Shown: positions 10,603-23,640, numbered from the stretch's first letter. The stretch: DNA of 60,000 nt from Takakia lepidozioides (GCA_030704615.1 CM060734.1:22632001-22692000); one strand, 5' to 3'. Numbers and translations: made by a program. Notes: generated by a model from the sequence alone, not told the origin.

Positions 10603-13500
10603 GTCAAGCCTTTTTTTTTGCCTCTCCGTGTCCTCGCTCGTGGGGGCGGAGCTCCGCCTCCCCGCTAGACTCTCCATCTTCTGTTAGTTACGACTATCTT
10701 TTAGGGATCTGATATCTTCCTCCCGCCCCCTGCTCATTTTGGAAATGTTTTTAGCGCCTCCGCTACTCTGGCCTCTTTGCTATTTTAGCTGCGCCCGCCG
10801 CCATGGATCGTTGCTACTCTATGGCCTCTACACCGCGCGGATCTCAGGCTCAAGCATACCCTATACCGGCTCCTTCTTGCGCTTCTTTTGAGCTTTACAG
10901 CAAATGATTCCAAGTACTACTTCGCCTCCCAGCTCTCTCAAGGTTCTTGCGAACTACGTCTCTCTGGGAAAGAAGGTGTGCGCGGCATGATCTATCAGCC
11001 TCCATATCAGCTGTATTCTTCATTACCCAACGCTACTCGCACTCCTTCAATCGCTGTCAACCGGTTCCTCTCTCACACTCAGAGACCTCTGCAACAGTTG
11101 TCTTTTCATTATCATGTTCTTAAGCAACATATGTATTGTTTTCACATGAGAAGGCGCGTCTCCTACAATGCTCCCTACAAAGCCCATACAATCCAGGCGT
11201 CTCAGCACATGTTCGCCCACTACTGGCTTCACAACATCCAGGCCTCGCCGAGGCGTTTCTACATGACTATCGCCACGCATTTGATTCTACATCGGGCCTC
11301 TGTTACTATTCTGCACCTCTCTCAGTACTGGTCTCAATACCCGACCTACCCCCCGGCGTTCGGGCATCTCAAGGACCGTGGCCCGTATGGGTACTACCTA
11401 GCGCCACCGACCCCACTCGAGCTCTCTCCTCGATTCGGGCCACCATCAGCGATCGGGAGCATATCGTCCACCCTCCAGTATCGACGGGAGCTACGTACTA
11501 CCCCCCTTCTCCACCAGTGGCCAGACCCTGGCCAGTTGACACCCCGCCGGTAGCCAATCTGCAACACCACTCTCCAATTCAGAACGAACCTGTCAGCACA
11601 TCTGCAGTGCCCCCCAGGCCCACCCCCAAGACTACTCAGACATACTCTTAAGGTTTGTTGAGCACTTGCCACAGGTCCGTTCAGCCCCCCCCCCCCCCCC
11701 CCCTCGTACTCCTCCTCCCTGCTGCCTGATATCTTTGTTGTTTTCTTGCTAACCTCCAAATTTCCTCTACCAGACAACCCCGACATTAGTCATCTGGTCT
11801 CCCCCCCCCAGCCCCCTCTCTCTGTGATGCAGGTCATAGCCCTTATATCAAACCAGCCTTGTAGCTGCAGGCTGCACAGCAGGCTGTGGCACCAATTCAA
11901 CACTGACCCCCAAACCACAACACTGGCTCCATCCATCAATCAATCCAGGTACAGGGACGAACGTGATTACAACCCCCAACTTCACAGGTACTTCCCCCAC
12001 TGCTTCCCCCCTCTCTGTGTTTGGGGCTACCCCCCCACTCTTCCTACCAGCGGGCCCTTCATGTTCTACTCTATTATTGATGCCCCCATTCTACTTCACT
12101 CGGACTATGACCTCCCCTACCCCCTTGGTCCTCAATTATCTGCTTATTGTCTACTATCCCCATTAATGTTAACTCTCACACCCCCCTGCTGCTCCATCTA
12201 CCAGCACCCTGCCTCTCATGCCCACGTTGTGATTTTCATTGCACTCGGCATGCATCCCTCCCAATGCAATTCTACCATCTCACAGTTCTGCTTTTTCCCT
12301 TCTTGCGCAGATGTCACCCTCCACTCGGGCTGGTACCAGAATGCATGATCGCTGCTTACCCCAGCTATCTGCTCAAGATATCTGCCTGCATACACAGAAG
12401 CAGCTTCCCCAAGGCTCACTGGACCAACTTGCCAACTACCACTCTACAGCTACATTCAAACACTCCATCGAGTTGCTGCCCAACATCCTATACAATGCTC
12501 CCCTCCTAGTTACCCTCATGCACTGTGCAATTGCTAGGTCAATAATTCTACAACTCGACACCATGCTGATAGCTCGTTGCCATGTACGCACGCTGAATTA
12601 TTCAGGCTCTGTAATTTGTGCTCTCACACCCCCCACTCCTCACTCCCCCCCTATTTTTTGTAAAATTATCTTGCTACTTTTCCACAGGCCTACGAGCTTT
12701 ACTCTATTACAAAGCTGCCAATGACCATCTCAATTATCAACTTACCATTTTATTATTGATATCCCCCACTCCACCCACTCCACTTTATCACCCTCACAAA
12801 TGCCCACTCACTGCATCTACGTTTCCAATACCAGCTCACCCTAAATTTTCCATCCCAATTCCGCCAGTCACTTACCCAGTATCAGTGCCCACTGGCAAGA
12901 GAACCTGCTGCACTACCTCCCTCGGCTACCTACTCAACCACAACCCCCACCTCCACACTACCCACCATCAGGCCCGCAAGCCCTTCTCAATCTCAACCAC
13001 ACCCCTCTCTACTCGGCCACCCTCAAAGCTATGCTATGACCTCATGCCACAAAACCCCATCCAACTCTCCACACCCAGATTCCCAACTCTGGTACCACAC
13101 CCACCGCCCCTCCCCCTCTAATCCTAATTCTCAATCTACGCAATTCCTCACCTGCGTACAAATTTGGCTCTCCCTTGACACAGACATTGTACTAATTACC
13201 AGAATCCATTGCCTAGCCATCCCCCACCCCTGACTGCCCCTTCTACACACCTCTTCCCACCCACCCAAAGGCTCTCCACACATATCTACCCCCATTTGCT
13301 ATCCACTTATAACCCCTACTGCAACCCGCCTGTCTAACCCACTCCTCTCCCCCCCCCCTTTCACACCCTCCCACTATCTACTACATCACATTCAACACAG
13401 GAAGACATGTCACCCAATAGAACACTCACTGCGACATCCAGTCGCTACACTCACCCTCATAATCATCTTGTGCCCATAGCCCTGAACTCACCCATTTTTT
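10603..13500. other. Strongly pyrimidine-rich (C+T) tract, no recognised gene
   Basis: For about 2.9 kb the plus strand is dominated by C and T, with G scarce; it includes a poly-C run of about 20 at 11683-11702. Open frames of 100-220 codons occur because stop codons need A/G, and their Pro/Ser/His/Leu-rich translations show no domain. Frames follow the gag relic directly, so the tract may be degenerate retroelement sequence or a very biased satellite-like region. Confidence 0.5.
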
Positions 13501-14841
13501 ATCAATTTGCTCACTGTAGAATGCATGTTGGACATGGATAGCAACTGTGAAGACCTGCTACTCACCTCGTGCATCCTCACTAACACACATCTTGATGTGG
13601 TGGTTTTTGGGACGGGCACAGGTGAGGGTCTTCACTGGATGTGTATTTTTTCAGTTTGCAGATGATCAAAGGACTTGGCGATGGTGACGATTGACGCTAC
13701 ATACTGCTTCAGTGGGGCATCTGATACGATTCGGCCTGTCAACCTTAATCCTTTTTGGTTTTTATGGGTTGTAACCTGATTATAAGTCAGTTTTCAGGTA
13801 TGATACCAGTCTGAACTTTGGCACCATATTAGTGGGGTTTTCAACCTGATTGTAAATCAGTTTTCTGGCATGATACCAGTCTGAGCTTCGGGTGCATTTT
13901 GATATGGTGCTGGAGTACCATCTCCAGACCTTATAAGGCTATCCAATGATGCTTAAGATAGGCCTTCTTATGCTGATTTAACACGGTAAGTACCAAGCGA
14001 TACTTTTTGAACATTGAGGTCAGAGTTCTAAATTTAAAACAGCCCTGGTTACACTGTTCTAACTTGGAGATTACCAAGCAGCTGGCGTGATGGGCTTTTC
14101 AGATTACATAACACATGTTTTAAGGTTGCGAACCATCCTTTGAATTTGAATCAGGTTCAGTTTTACTATGTTAACTTGGAAAGTACCAAGCTGTACTTGA
14201 CTTGGAAGAATACCAAGCAGTGGTCTTATTGGGCTTTTTCAAAATACATAGGGGCTGGTTTTAACTTATCAAACTAGCCTTTTGGAATACCCTTTGAGCT
14301 AGTGTTGTCTATAAAGTTCTGATTATGCTCATTGTAGCACTCCACTCTGATTGAGTTTTGGAGATCGATGATTGGAAAACCAGATCCAGACCTTTGTGCA
14401 TTCGTGGAACATAGACATAACATGCTGGCTGGTCTACATTATCAGGCTGGGCTCTTGGAATTGCAACACCTGCAACTCATTCTCAAAGGCGCAAGTGTTT
14501 ATGTTGATCTGGTATGTACCAAAGGTGGTGTTTGTCCCGATTGTTTTATAAGAAAAACAAGACTCCTTCAATGATGAATGACATCTGAATCTAGGGCGAT
14601 GGTTGTCTTGGAAATCCCACCCTCCCACCCTAATTTTTTTTTTCATGTGTTTTAAGGAAGATGACATGAGTTTTTATCAGGTAAGATACTGCCTATGGAA
14701 GGTGAAGTTAGATAGTGCCTTGTTATGAGGCTGATTTGTCGTTGATTTGACAAAGACCTTGTTTGGTCTTGTCCATGTCCCGACAAGACATAGTATCTTC
14801 CCTCTCTATTCTTGACCAGTGTACTCAGTGGTTTCTGTACA

Positions 14842-14876
14842 CTCTCTCTCTCTCTCCCTCTCTCTCTCTCTCTCTC
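14842..14876. repeat. (CT)n microsatellite, unit 1 allele (35 bp)
   Basis: CT run interrupted once by CCC. The same site in unit 2 (17940-18010) is about twice as long, giving within-array length variation. Confidence 0.95.
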
Positions 14877-16014
14877 ACCTGCCATTTTCCAGTTTTCTTA
14901 CTATGATGTACTAACACCTTTAATGGAAAGCCATGGGGTATCAGCCCCCTATACCTCCATAACAATAGTGTGGAGCAACAAATCCCTCATAAGGTACGAT
15001 GATCCAAAAATTTGTTGGCGGATTGGACAACGAGAGAAAGACATTGTTGATATTACTTGAAGAACATCTAAGGGTTTCTTGCATACTGATATTATGAGCT
15101 AGGCCCGGGTAAAAAGGCCTGTTAGAGTATGTGTGTACACCTTCTACATGACATCAGATCCCTTATGATGAAAAGCCTTCCCTACTCGTGGGCTTTAATA
15201 CTTCTCCTGGATGTGGGTTTGCTCTTTATAGCACCACTAAAAAAATGCCCAGGTGTAACGTGATATGTCCTTTTTCATGCCTTAAGGAAATCTGGTTTTA
15301 AAACCATAAAGCTGGCTGATATGGTGAAAAGACGGGCAGCAGATTGCTGCCAATGATTTTATTCACATGTTCATGTTGTGAATCACGGGCAGTAGACTAC
15401 TGCCACTGGCTGAAGAACACAAGTTCTTATTCATACCTTTGGAAAAACGGTTCTAACCATAAAGTTGGCTGATATGGTGGAAAAATGTGCAGTAATTTAC
15501 TGCCATCGGTTGAAGAACACCTGTAATTCATGAACTCTTGCGTGCCCAGCTATATGAATGTTTTGTCCATATAATTTTCTCTTGACTTGGGAAGCAGAGA
15601 CTGTAGCTTTTTAACCAAAGATAAAACTACATCTCTTCCTTGGTCTCTACTTCTTTACAAGAGCTTGTTGACAAGATAAGAGGTAAGACGGAAAACGCAT
15701 GACTCTATATTCTTGCCAAGTTTGATTTATGCTATGTCAATGTTCACTCGTGATCTGAGGGCAGAGAGAATGTAGACCTTTTATCTTTTTGGTATTCAAG
15801 TCCAAGGACAGAACTACATTGTAGGGTCTGGTATGCACTCCTTACGGGGTGAGTGCATACCACACTCACTCCATAAGGGACTGCCATACCAGGGGTTGGA
15901 TGGTGGGCGCCCCTCTCTCCCTCTCTCCAATTATCTGTTTGGGATTAACAATTTTTTTCCTGAGCCTACCTGGTTTGGAAATACCTTCTTTCTAATCCCT
16001 AATGGAATATGTTT

Positions 16015-16225
16015 TGAATTTCATCCATACCGGATGAAAAATATGCCAGGTATAATCCCTAACTGGATGAATTATTGTCTTGAGCCTTACCACCAAGGAT
16101 GTAGCCTGCAATTTTTCATCCATGATGGATTACATCCATCCTGGATGTTACCCTAACGGATGTAAACCTAAGAGGATGTAACTCCAATGAAGTGCAAAAT
16201 TTCATCCCAGTGGATGAAATCGCGG
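16015..16225. repeat. Cluster of CATCC/GGATG palindromes in repeat unit 1
   Basis: Several imperfect inverted repeats are packed in 210 bp: TTTCATCC..GGATGAAA twice, TCATCCATGATGGAT, CATCCATCCTGGATG, and further GGATGTAA copies. The block recurs in unit 2 at about 19160-19370. Each arm shares the GGATG word, so this may be a binding-site array or a nested foldback element. Confidence 0.7.
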
Positions 16226-16624
16226 GATGGTTTGCTAACCGCCTCTCTGCCCTAAGCACGGCACGATACTCGTGCTTGTTTTCTCTGGAGGATGGCGATG
16301 GCGGCTGAGCCGAGTGCTCCAGCATCACGATGCGCGTGCATTTTGTTTTTTCTTGCGCGATGGCGGCAGACTCTTCCATTTCCCGCACTGGCAAATGACC
16401 TACTGCTGTGTTTGCCTGCAATCTTTCTTATTCGTGAAGCAGCGGCGCTCATAAGGTGATGGGGGAAGTATCATGCACTTTGTAAAATATGCAATTTGTC
16501 CTCAAGCATCCCAATTTGTTGCATTCTGCTGTGATCTCTTGAGATTCAGGTGTTGAATGCCGCAGCGTCCCACTCCACAAACGATTAAAGTTCTTTGTGG
16601 TGTCGCATCTATGTTTTACTTTTG

Positions 16625-17937
16625 ATCAATTTGCTCACTGTAGAATGCATGTTGGACATGGATAGCAACTGTGAAGACCTGCTACTCACCTCGTGCATCC
16701 TCACTAACACACATCTTGATGTGGTGGTTTTTGGGACGGGCACAGGTGAGGGTCTTCACTGGATGTGTATTTTTTCAGTTTGCAGATGATCAAAGGACTT
16801 GGCGATGGTGACGATTGACGCTACATACTGCTTCAGTGGGGCATCTGATACGATTCGGCCTCTCAACCTAATTATAAGTCAGTTTTCAGGTATGATACCA
16901 GTCTGAACTTTGGCACCATATTAGTGGGGTTTTCAACCTGATTGTAAATCAGTTTTCTGGCATGATACCAGTCTGAGCTTCGGGTGCATTTTGATATGGT
17001 GCTGGAGTACCATCTCCAGACCTTATAAGGCTATCCAATGATGCTTAAGATAGGCCTTCTTATGCTGATTTAACACGGTAAGTACCAAGCGATACTTTTT
17101 GAACATTGAGGTCAGAGTTCTAAATTTAAAACAGCCCTGGTTACACTGTTCTAACTTGGAGATTACCAAGCAGCTGGCGTGATGGGCTTTTCAGATTACA
17201 TAACACATGTTTTAAGGTTGCGAACCATCCTTTGAATTTGAATCAGGTTCAGTTTTACTATGTTAACTTGGAAAGTACCAAGCTGTACTTGACTTGGAAG
17301 AATACCAAGCAGTGGTCTTATTGGGCTTTTTCAAAATACATAGGGGCTGGTTTTAACTTATCAAACTAGCCTTTTGGAATACCCTTTGAGCTAGTGTTGT
17401 CTATAAAGTTCTGATTATGCTCATTGTAGCACTCCACTCTGATTGAGTTTTGGAGATCGATGATTGGAAAACCAGATCCAGACCTTTGTGCATTCGTGGA
17501 ACATAGACATAACATGCTGGCTGGTCTACATTATCAGGCTGGGCTCTTGGAATTGCAACACCTGCAACTCATTCTCAAAGGCGCAAGTGTTTATGTTGAT
17601 CTGGTATGTACCAAAGGTGGTGTTTGTCCCGATTGTTTTATAAGAAAAACAAGACTCCTTCAATGATGAATGACATCTGAATCTAGGGCGATGGTTGTCT
17701 TGGAAATCCCACCCTCCCACCCTAATTTTTTTTTTCATGTGTTTTAAGGAAGATGACATGAGTTTTTATCAGGTAAGATACTGCCTATGGAAGGTGAAGT
17801 TAGATAGTGCCTTGTTATGAGGCTGATTTGTCGTTGATTTGACAAAGACCTTGTTTGGTCTTGTCCATGTCCCGACAAGACATAGTATCTTCCCTCTCTA
17901 TTCTTGACCAGTGTACTCAGTGGTTTCTGTACACACA

Positions 17938-18013
<76 letters not shown>

Positions 18014-19769
18014 TGCCATTTTCCAGTTTTCTTACTATGATGTACTAACACCTTTAATGGAAAGCCATGGGGTATCAGCCCCTATACCTCCATAACAATA
18101 GTGTGGAGCAACAAATCCCTCATAAGGTACGATGATCCAAAAATTTGTTGGCGGATTGGACAACGAGAGAAAGACATTGTTGATATTACTTGAAGAACAT
18201 CTAAGGGTTTCTTGCATACTGATATTATGAGCTAGGCCCGGGTAAAAAGGCCTGTTAGAGTATGTGTGTACACCTTCTACATGACATCAGATCCCTTATG
18301 ATGAAAAGCCTTCCCTACTCGTGGGCTTTAATACTTCTCCTGGATGTGGGTTTGTTCTTTATAGCACCACTAAAAAAATGCCCAGGTGTAACGTGATATG
18401 TCCTTTTTCATGCCTTAAGGAAATCTGGTTTTAAAACCATAAAGCTGGCTGATATGGTGAAAAGATGGGCAGCAGATTGCTGCCAATGATTTTATTCACA
18501 TGTTCATGTTGTGAATCACGGGCAGTAGACTACTGCCACTGGCTGAAGAACACAAGTTCTTATTCATACCTTTGGAAAAACGGTTCTAACCATAAAGTTG
18601 GCTGATATGGTGGAAAAATGTGCAGTAATTTACTGCCATCGGTTGAAGAACACCTGTAATTCATGAACTCTTGCGTGCCCAGCTATATGAATGTTTTGTC
18701 CATATAATTTTCTCTTGACTTGGGAAGCAGAGACTGTAGCTTTTTAACCAAAGATAAAACTATATCGCACGGAGATTCTTCTTTGGTCTCTACTTCTTTA
18801 CAAGAGCTTGTTGACAAGATAAGAGGTAAGACGGAAAACGCATGACTCTATATTCTTGCCAAGTTTGATTTATGCTATGCCAATGTTCACTCGTGATCTG
18901 AGGGCAGAGAGAATATAGACCTTTTATCTTTTTGGTATTCAAGTCCAAGGACAGAACTACATTGTAGGGTCTGGTATGCACTCCCTTACGGGGTGAGTGC
19001 ATACCACACTCACTCCATAAGGGACTGCCATACCAGGGGTTGGATGGTGGGCGCCCCCTCTCTCCCTCTCTCCAATTATCTGTTTGGGATTAACAATTTT
19101 TTTCCTGAGCCTACCTGGTTTGGAAATACCTTCTTTCTAATCCCTAATGGAATATGTTTTGAATTTCATCCATACCGGATGAAAAATATGCCAGGTATAA
19201 TCCCTAACTGGATGAATTATTGTCTTGAGCCTTACCACCAAGGATGTAGCCTGCAATTTTTCATCCATGATGGATTACATCCATCCTGGATGTTACCCTA
19301 ACGGATGTAAACCTAAGAGGATGTAACTCCAATGAAGTGCGAAATTTCATCCCAGTGGATGAAATCGCGGGATGGTTTGCTAACCGCCTCTCTGCCCTAA
19401 GCACGGCACGATACTCGTGCTTGTTTTCTCTGGAGGATGGCGATGGCGGCTGAGCCGAGTGCTCCAGCATCACGATGCGCGTGCATTTTGTTTTTTCTTG
19501 CGCGATGGCGGCAGACTCTTCCATTTCCCGCACTGGCAAATGACCTACTGCTGTGTTTGCCTGCAATCTTTCTTATTCGTGAAGCAGCGGCGCTCATAAG
19601 GTGATGGGGGAAGTATCATGCACTTTGTAAAATATGCAATTTGTCCTCAAGCATCCCAATTTGTTGCATTCTGCTGTGATCTCTTGAGATTCAGGTGTTG
19701 AATGCCGCAGCGTCCCACTCCACAAACGATTAAAGTTCTTTGTGGTGTCGCATCTATGTTTTACTTTTG
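16625..19769 (+). repeat. 3.1-kb tandem repeat, unit 2 (3145 bp)
   Basis: Nearly identical to unit 1. Differences include the expanded CT tract at 17940-18010, a short indel at about 18765 (ATATCGCACGGAGATTC), and a few single-base changes. No domain-bearing gene was seen. Confidence 0.95.
17940..18010. repeat. (CT)n microsatellite, unit 2 allele (71 bp)
   Basis: Uninterrupted CT run preceded by ACACACAC; expanded relative to the unit 1 allele. Confidence 0.97.
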
Positions 19770-21740
19770 ATCAATTTGCTCACTGTAGAATGCATGTTGG
19801 ACATGGATAGCAACTGTGAAGACCTGCTACTCACCTCGTGCATCCTCACTCACACACATCTTGATGTGGTGGTATTTGGGACGGGCACAGGTGAGGGTCT
19901 TCACTGGATGTGTATTTTTTCAGTTTGCAGATGATCAAAGGACTTGGCGATGGTGACGATTGACGCTACATACTGCTTCAGTGGGGCATCTGATACGATT
20001 CGGCCTCTCAACCTAATTATAAGTCAGTTTTCAGGTATGATACCAGTCTGAACTTTGGCACCATATTAGTGGGGTTTTCAACCTGATTGTAAATCAGTTT
20101 TCTGGCATGATACCAGTCTGAGCTTCGGGTGCATTTTGATATGGTGCTGGAGTACCATCTCCAGACCTTATAAGGCTATCCAATGATGCTTAAGATAGGC
20201 CTTCTTATGCTGATTTAACACGGTAAGTACCAAGCGATACTTTTTGAACATTGAGGTCAGAGTTCTAAATTTAAAACAGCCCTGGTTACACTGTTCTAAC
20301 TTGGAGATTACCAAGCAGCTGGCGTGATGGGCTTTTCAGATTACATAACACCTGTTTTAAGGTTGCGAACCATCCTTTGAATTTGAAACAGGTTCAGTTT
20401 TACTATGTTAACTTGGAAAGTACCAAGCTGTACTTGACTTGGAAGAATACCAAGCAGTGGTCTTGTTGGGCTTTTTCAAAATACATAGGGGCTGGTTTTA
20501 ACTTATCAAACTAGCCTTTTGGAATACCCTCTGAGCTGGTGTTGTCTATAAAGTTCTGATTATGCTCATTGTAGCACTCCACTCTGATTGAGTTTTGGAG
20601 ATCGATGATTGGAAAACCAGATCCAGACCTTTGTGCATTCGTGGAACATAGACATAGCATGCTGGCTGGTCTACATTATCAGGCTGGGCTCTTGGAATTG
20701 CAACATCTGCAACTCATTCTCAAAGGCGCAAGTGTTTATGTTGATCTGGTATGTACCAAAGGTGGTGTTTGTCCCGATTGTTTTATAAGAAAAACAAGAC
20801 TCCTTCAATGATGAATGACATCTGAATCTAGGGCGATGGTTGTCTTGGAAATCCCACCCTCCCACCCTAATTTTTTTTTTTTCATGTGTTTTAAGGAAGA
20901 TGACATGAGTTTTTATCAGGTAAGATACTGCCTATGGAAGGTGATGAGGCTGATTTGTCGTAAATTTTACAATGACCTCGTCAGGTCTTTGTCCATGTCT
21001 CGACAAGACATAAGTATCTTCCCTCTCTGATTTAGACTAGTGTACTTGGTGGTTCTTGTACACATTATCAACCAATCTCCCTTCTGTTTTCAGTTTTATG
21101 TTTGATTTACTAACACCTTGGTCTGAGCATGACAAAAGGTTATCAAATATGTTCCTGATTGAAATGATGAACCCAAGGCAATGGGAAGGCCAAAGCCATG
21201 AGATATCAGCCTCCTCTCCCGCCATGACCATGGTGTGGAGACGTGTACACCTTATACATGATCCGGTCAGTGCACATTACTCTTGTTTGCCGGTCCCCTG
21301 TAGCCGATGCCTTATGTCAGATTTAGATACCTTATGATACGAATGAGTTCCTTTTCTTTGGCTCAAATGTTTCTATGTTTCTCCTCGTTATGGCTTTGCT
21401 CTTTATAACACCATAAAAAATACCCAATTCTGATATGCTGCTGGTAGATGTTTTGTCTGAATACCAGGTGGTAAACCCCTGCCAGACTTCATTACCTAAG
21501 TCCCAATACTTGCCCCCTTTGGTTTTGTACACATGTTTTACCCAAAACAAGGGGTGGGCAAACACTAAAAGTCTGATATAAGATTCTTTCCTGATTGTTA
21601 CTTTATGACCTTGGGAATTGAGGGTTCTTTCATTGGGCTCTTCTTCCGGTCACCAGAGCTTATATATAAACTAAAAGGTAAAACTCTACATTTTGATGTA
21701 TGTGTTGATGTACCTTCGTTTGTGTCACAACTTGCCAACT
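19770..21740 (+). repeat. 3.1-kb tandem repeat, unit 3, homogenised then divergent
   Basis: 19770 to about 20945 matches units 1 and 2 almost perfectly. After GCCTATGGAAGGTGATGAGG the sequence stays collinear but is much more diverged: landmarks such as TCTCGACAAGACATA, ACTAACACCTTGG, GATATCAGCCTCC and CTCTTTATAACACC still align with units 1 and 2 to about 21460. The unit therefore switches from a homogenised to an old version. The retroelement begins at 21741. Confidence 0.85.
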
Positions 21741-22456
21741 AGGTCTCTTCTCTTAGCCTGTGCACACAAGGGGACAAGATTTATGTTTCTCAAGGAACTC
21801 AGACTGATTTGAGTGGAGAGCAGTTGGACGAGTTGATTGCATACTGGGAGTCTGGCATTAGCAATAGACAACAAACTGTTGTAGTTGGCGTTGAGGGCCT
21901 CAATATTGCTTTGGACAGTCAGAACTCTGTTGGAGCAAGCAGTTCTGCAGCTGTAGGTGAAATACCAAAGTGGGTGGAAGCTAGGCTTGGAACATAGCCA
22001 AAGACAGCCCCGGGGACCAAGGTGTTCAGCCACAAGGCCGTGGTGTACTGGAGCAGAGGAGCAGGAGCTACACAAGTTTATGCAATCAGACATGGTTGCA
22101 GCCAAACACGCTCTACACGAGGCAACCACGAGCGGGGGTTCATTAGCAATGAGAAGTTTGTTCTGCTTGAAGGAGATGCAATCATTCGCAATGAGGACAC
22201 CCACAACCGTCTCAAAGCTTTCGAGTTGAGAGACTATCAGACCCTACCTTTATTTTCTTTAGTGTTCAGTGAGCGGGAGATATGGGAGTATTGCTTTGTC
22301 TCTACCTGGCAGAGAGAGGAGGAGGGTTGGTTAGAGCGAGCTACTGTAGCTTGGGATAAGGTTAGTAACAGGTTTCTGGACATAGATATACCTCCTACAC
22401 CTTACCATCATGCAGAGCGAGGCACTTTGAGAGAAGTCTGGCAGTTGATAGCATAG
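21741..22456 (+). pseudogene. Retrotransposon ORF1, copy 2 (broken)
   Basis: Homologous to the intact 36500-37195 frame. An extra base near 21763 breaks the start region and an in-frame TAG (21995-21997) replaces CAG of copy 1. After these, the frame continues to the shared C-terminus REVWQLIA. Function unknown; see the copy 1 entry. Confidence 0.85.
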
Positions 22457-22964
22457 ATCGGGATTAGATCTTGCTTGGTCGGGCCTCTATTCTTCCCCTC
22501 CCTCTTTTTACTATTTTCATTACTTTGTACTTGTAGTTGCCAAAGTCTCTCTTGGTGGAGGCCAGTCAGTCCGGGGTTTTGGGCTGGGATGTTTTGCAGG
22601 ATCAGCACTGCAGATGGATTTTGGTGTGGGGGTGTTGATGTTTTGATTTCTTGTGTTTGGATCCCCCCCAACGCCTGCATGCTTGACTGTGCGCCATGTT
22701 GGTTTTATGTGGGCGCTTGCTTTCATAGGGATTGGGCCGGATTTGATCACCGGTCAATCCTAGAGTATGTTGTTGGTGGTGAGGCTAGAGTGATGACCAG
22801 CAAGACCACCAATGTTTCTTCTATGGTGAGACTGGGTTGATGACCAGCCAACCATAGGAGTTCTTGCGGTGGATGTAGGTGCAGGTGCCCTGAGCCACTG
22901 GGATATGACCCTTAAATTTCAACAGGTGCCCACCCGTGTCACTATTAGAATTAGTACTAGAGCC
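22457..22964. other. Conserved non-coding spacer between ORF1 and gag (copy 2)
   Basis: Aligned with 37196-37700 of copy 1 at similar identity to the coding parts, but with no shared open frame. It may hold regulatory or packaging sequence. Confidence 0.6.
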
Positions 22965-22976
22965 TTATAGTGTCAC

Positions 22977-23517
22977 GTGGGGGAGGTGCGGGTTGTGAGT
23001 GTCATCACGGACTTACCCAAAGGTTTTGAGAGGAGTACGGCTACAGGCAGTAGCAGTGAGAGTGGGTTCACAAGACGAGGTGTTCGGTTCAGACCACCTT
23101 CACCTCCACCCTCAATTAGTGCAGAGTCTGACACAGACTCGGAGGCTTCATCAACAGGTGTGCAGTTTCTTTCGCCATTGTTGTGGGACGACATGGAGGA
23201 GATGTATGGAGCTACCAAGGGGCCTCGTAGGTACTCTGGAGTTTTGGGCACAATCGAGCTGGATGACTTTATCCAGGAGTTCGACAGCTGGTGTGATTTG
23301 CAGTAGATGCGCAATCCACAACTGTTCACCCCATTCATGGCGTGGAAGGGATTGTTCCAGCATTTGGAAGGCCCGCCTATGGATGATTACCACGAGTTCA
23401 CGCGAGGACATGAAGCAGAGATTGAGGAGTGGAGGATCTATTGGTCACCTGACTACGTCTCCATTACTCGAGGCACAACGCGACCAGTAGTGGCATCGGC
23501 ACCAATATCTCCCACGG
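22977..23517 (+). pseudogene. gag N-terminal half, copy 2
   Basis: Encodes the region from RVVSVITDLPKGFERS through an acidic Ser-rich linker to DDFIQEFDSWCDLQ, then an in-frame TAG (23304-23306; CAG in copy 1), then MRNPQLFTPFMAWKGLFQHL to SITRGTTRPVVASAPISP. Apart from the stop the frame is continuous here, whereas copy 1 has a one-base loss near 38140, so this copy shows the ancestral gag frame. The gene is cut at 23517 by the DNA transposon. Confidence 0.85.
23509..23517. repeat. Target-site duplication, left copy (CTCCCACGG)
   Basis: The same nine bases occur at 52594-52602. Copy 1 gag, which lacks the transposon, has the uninterrupted site (GCTCCCACTGCCAGCAC at about 38246), so removing one copy plus 23518-52593 restores the gag sequence order. 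Confidence 0.93.
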
Positions 23518-23640
23518 GAGGTTTACTATTTCATGAGCAGAAACCATGAGCCATGAGCCATGAGCCGCATGAGCCGCATGAGCGGTGAGCCGAAGTCTAA
23601 GATACGCGGATTTCATGAGCGGACTCCTCCAAATTTGGAA
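23518..23640 (+). repeat. Left terminal inverted repeat with ATGAGC motifs
   Basis: CTATTTCATGAGC is shared with the right end. It is followed by at least six further ATGAGC words in the same direction (CATGAGCCATGAGC, GCATGAGCCGCATGAGC), then GATTTCATGAGCGG. Repeated short sites of one orientation at each end are what transposase binding sites look like. Confidence 0.8.

Larger units (their letters stand above)
13501..16624 (+). repeat. 3.1-kb tandem repeat, unit 1 (3124 bp)
   Basis: Starts at ATCAATTTGCTCACTGTAG and repeats head to tail at 16625 and 19770 with very few differences (for example an insertion at about 13745-13785 and a shorter CT tract). It holds an internal near-duplicate (AACCTGATTATAAGTCAG and AACCTGATTGTAAATCAG), three small GCAG..CTGC hairpins (about 15345, 15390, 15490), a foldback around a GGTATGCACTC / GAGTGCATACC stem (15829-15862) and a block of GGATG palindromes. 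A 68-codon open frame (14368-14574) is preserved in each unit but simply because units are nearly identical; I see no domain. Confidence 0.95.
21741..23517 (+). mobile_element. DNMT-gypsy copy 2, left part (ORF1 and 5' half of gag)
   Basis: From AGGTCTCTTCTCTTAGCC onward the sequence parallels copy 1 at 36481 with about 95 percent identity by eye. To the left of this point the two copies are unrelated. The part ends inside gag at a 9-bp target duplication (CTCCCACGG, 23509-23517) where the 29-kb DNA transposon begins; gag resumes at 52603. No LTR precedes this part, so its 5' end is either truncated or replaced by the tandem-repeat sequence. Confidence 0.9.

Noticed and set aside
11394-12724. 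Pro/Ser-rich frames in the pyrimidine tract as protein genes
   Set aside because: Stop codons are depleted by the base bias alone; all three forward frames are open at once in places and no motif appears.
14368-14574. 68-codon frame repeated in all three 3.1-kb units as a real gene family
   Set aside because: Units are near-identical over non-coding parts as well, so conservation of the frame carries no information, and there is no domain.
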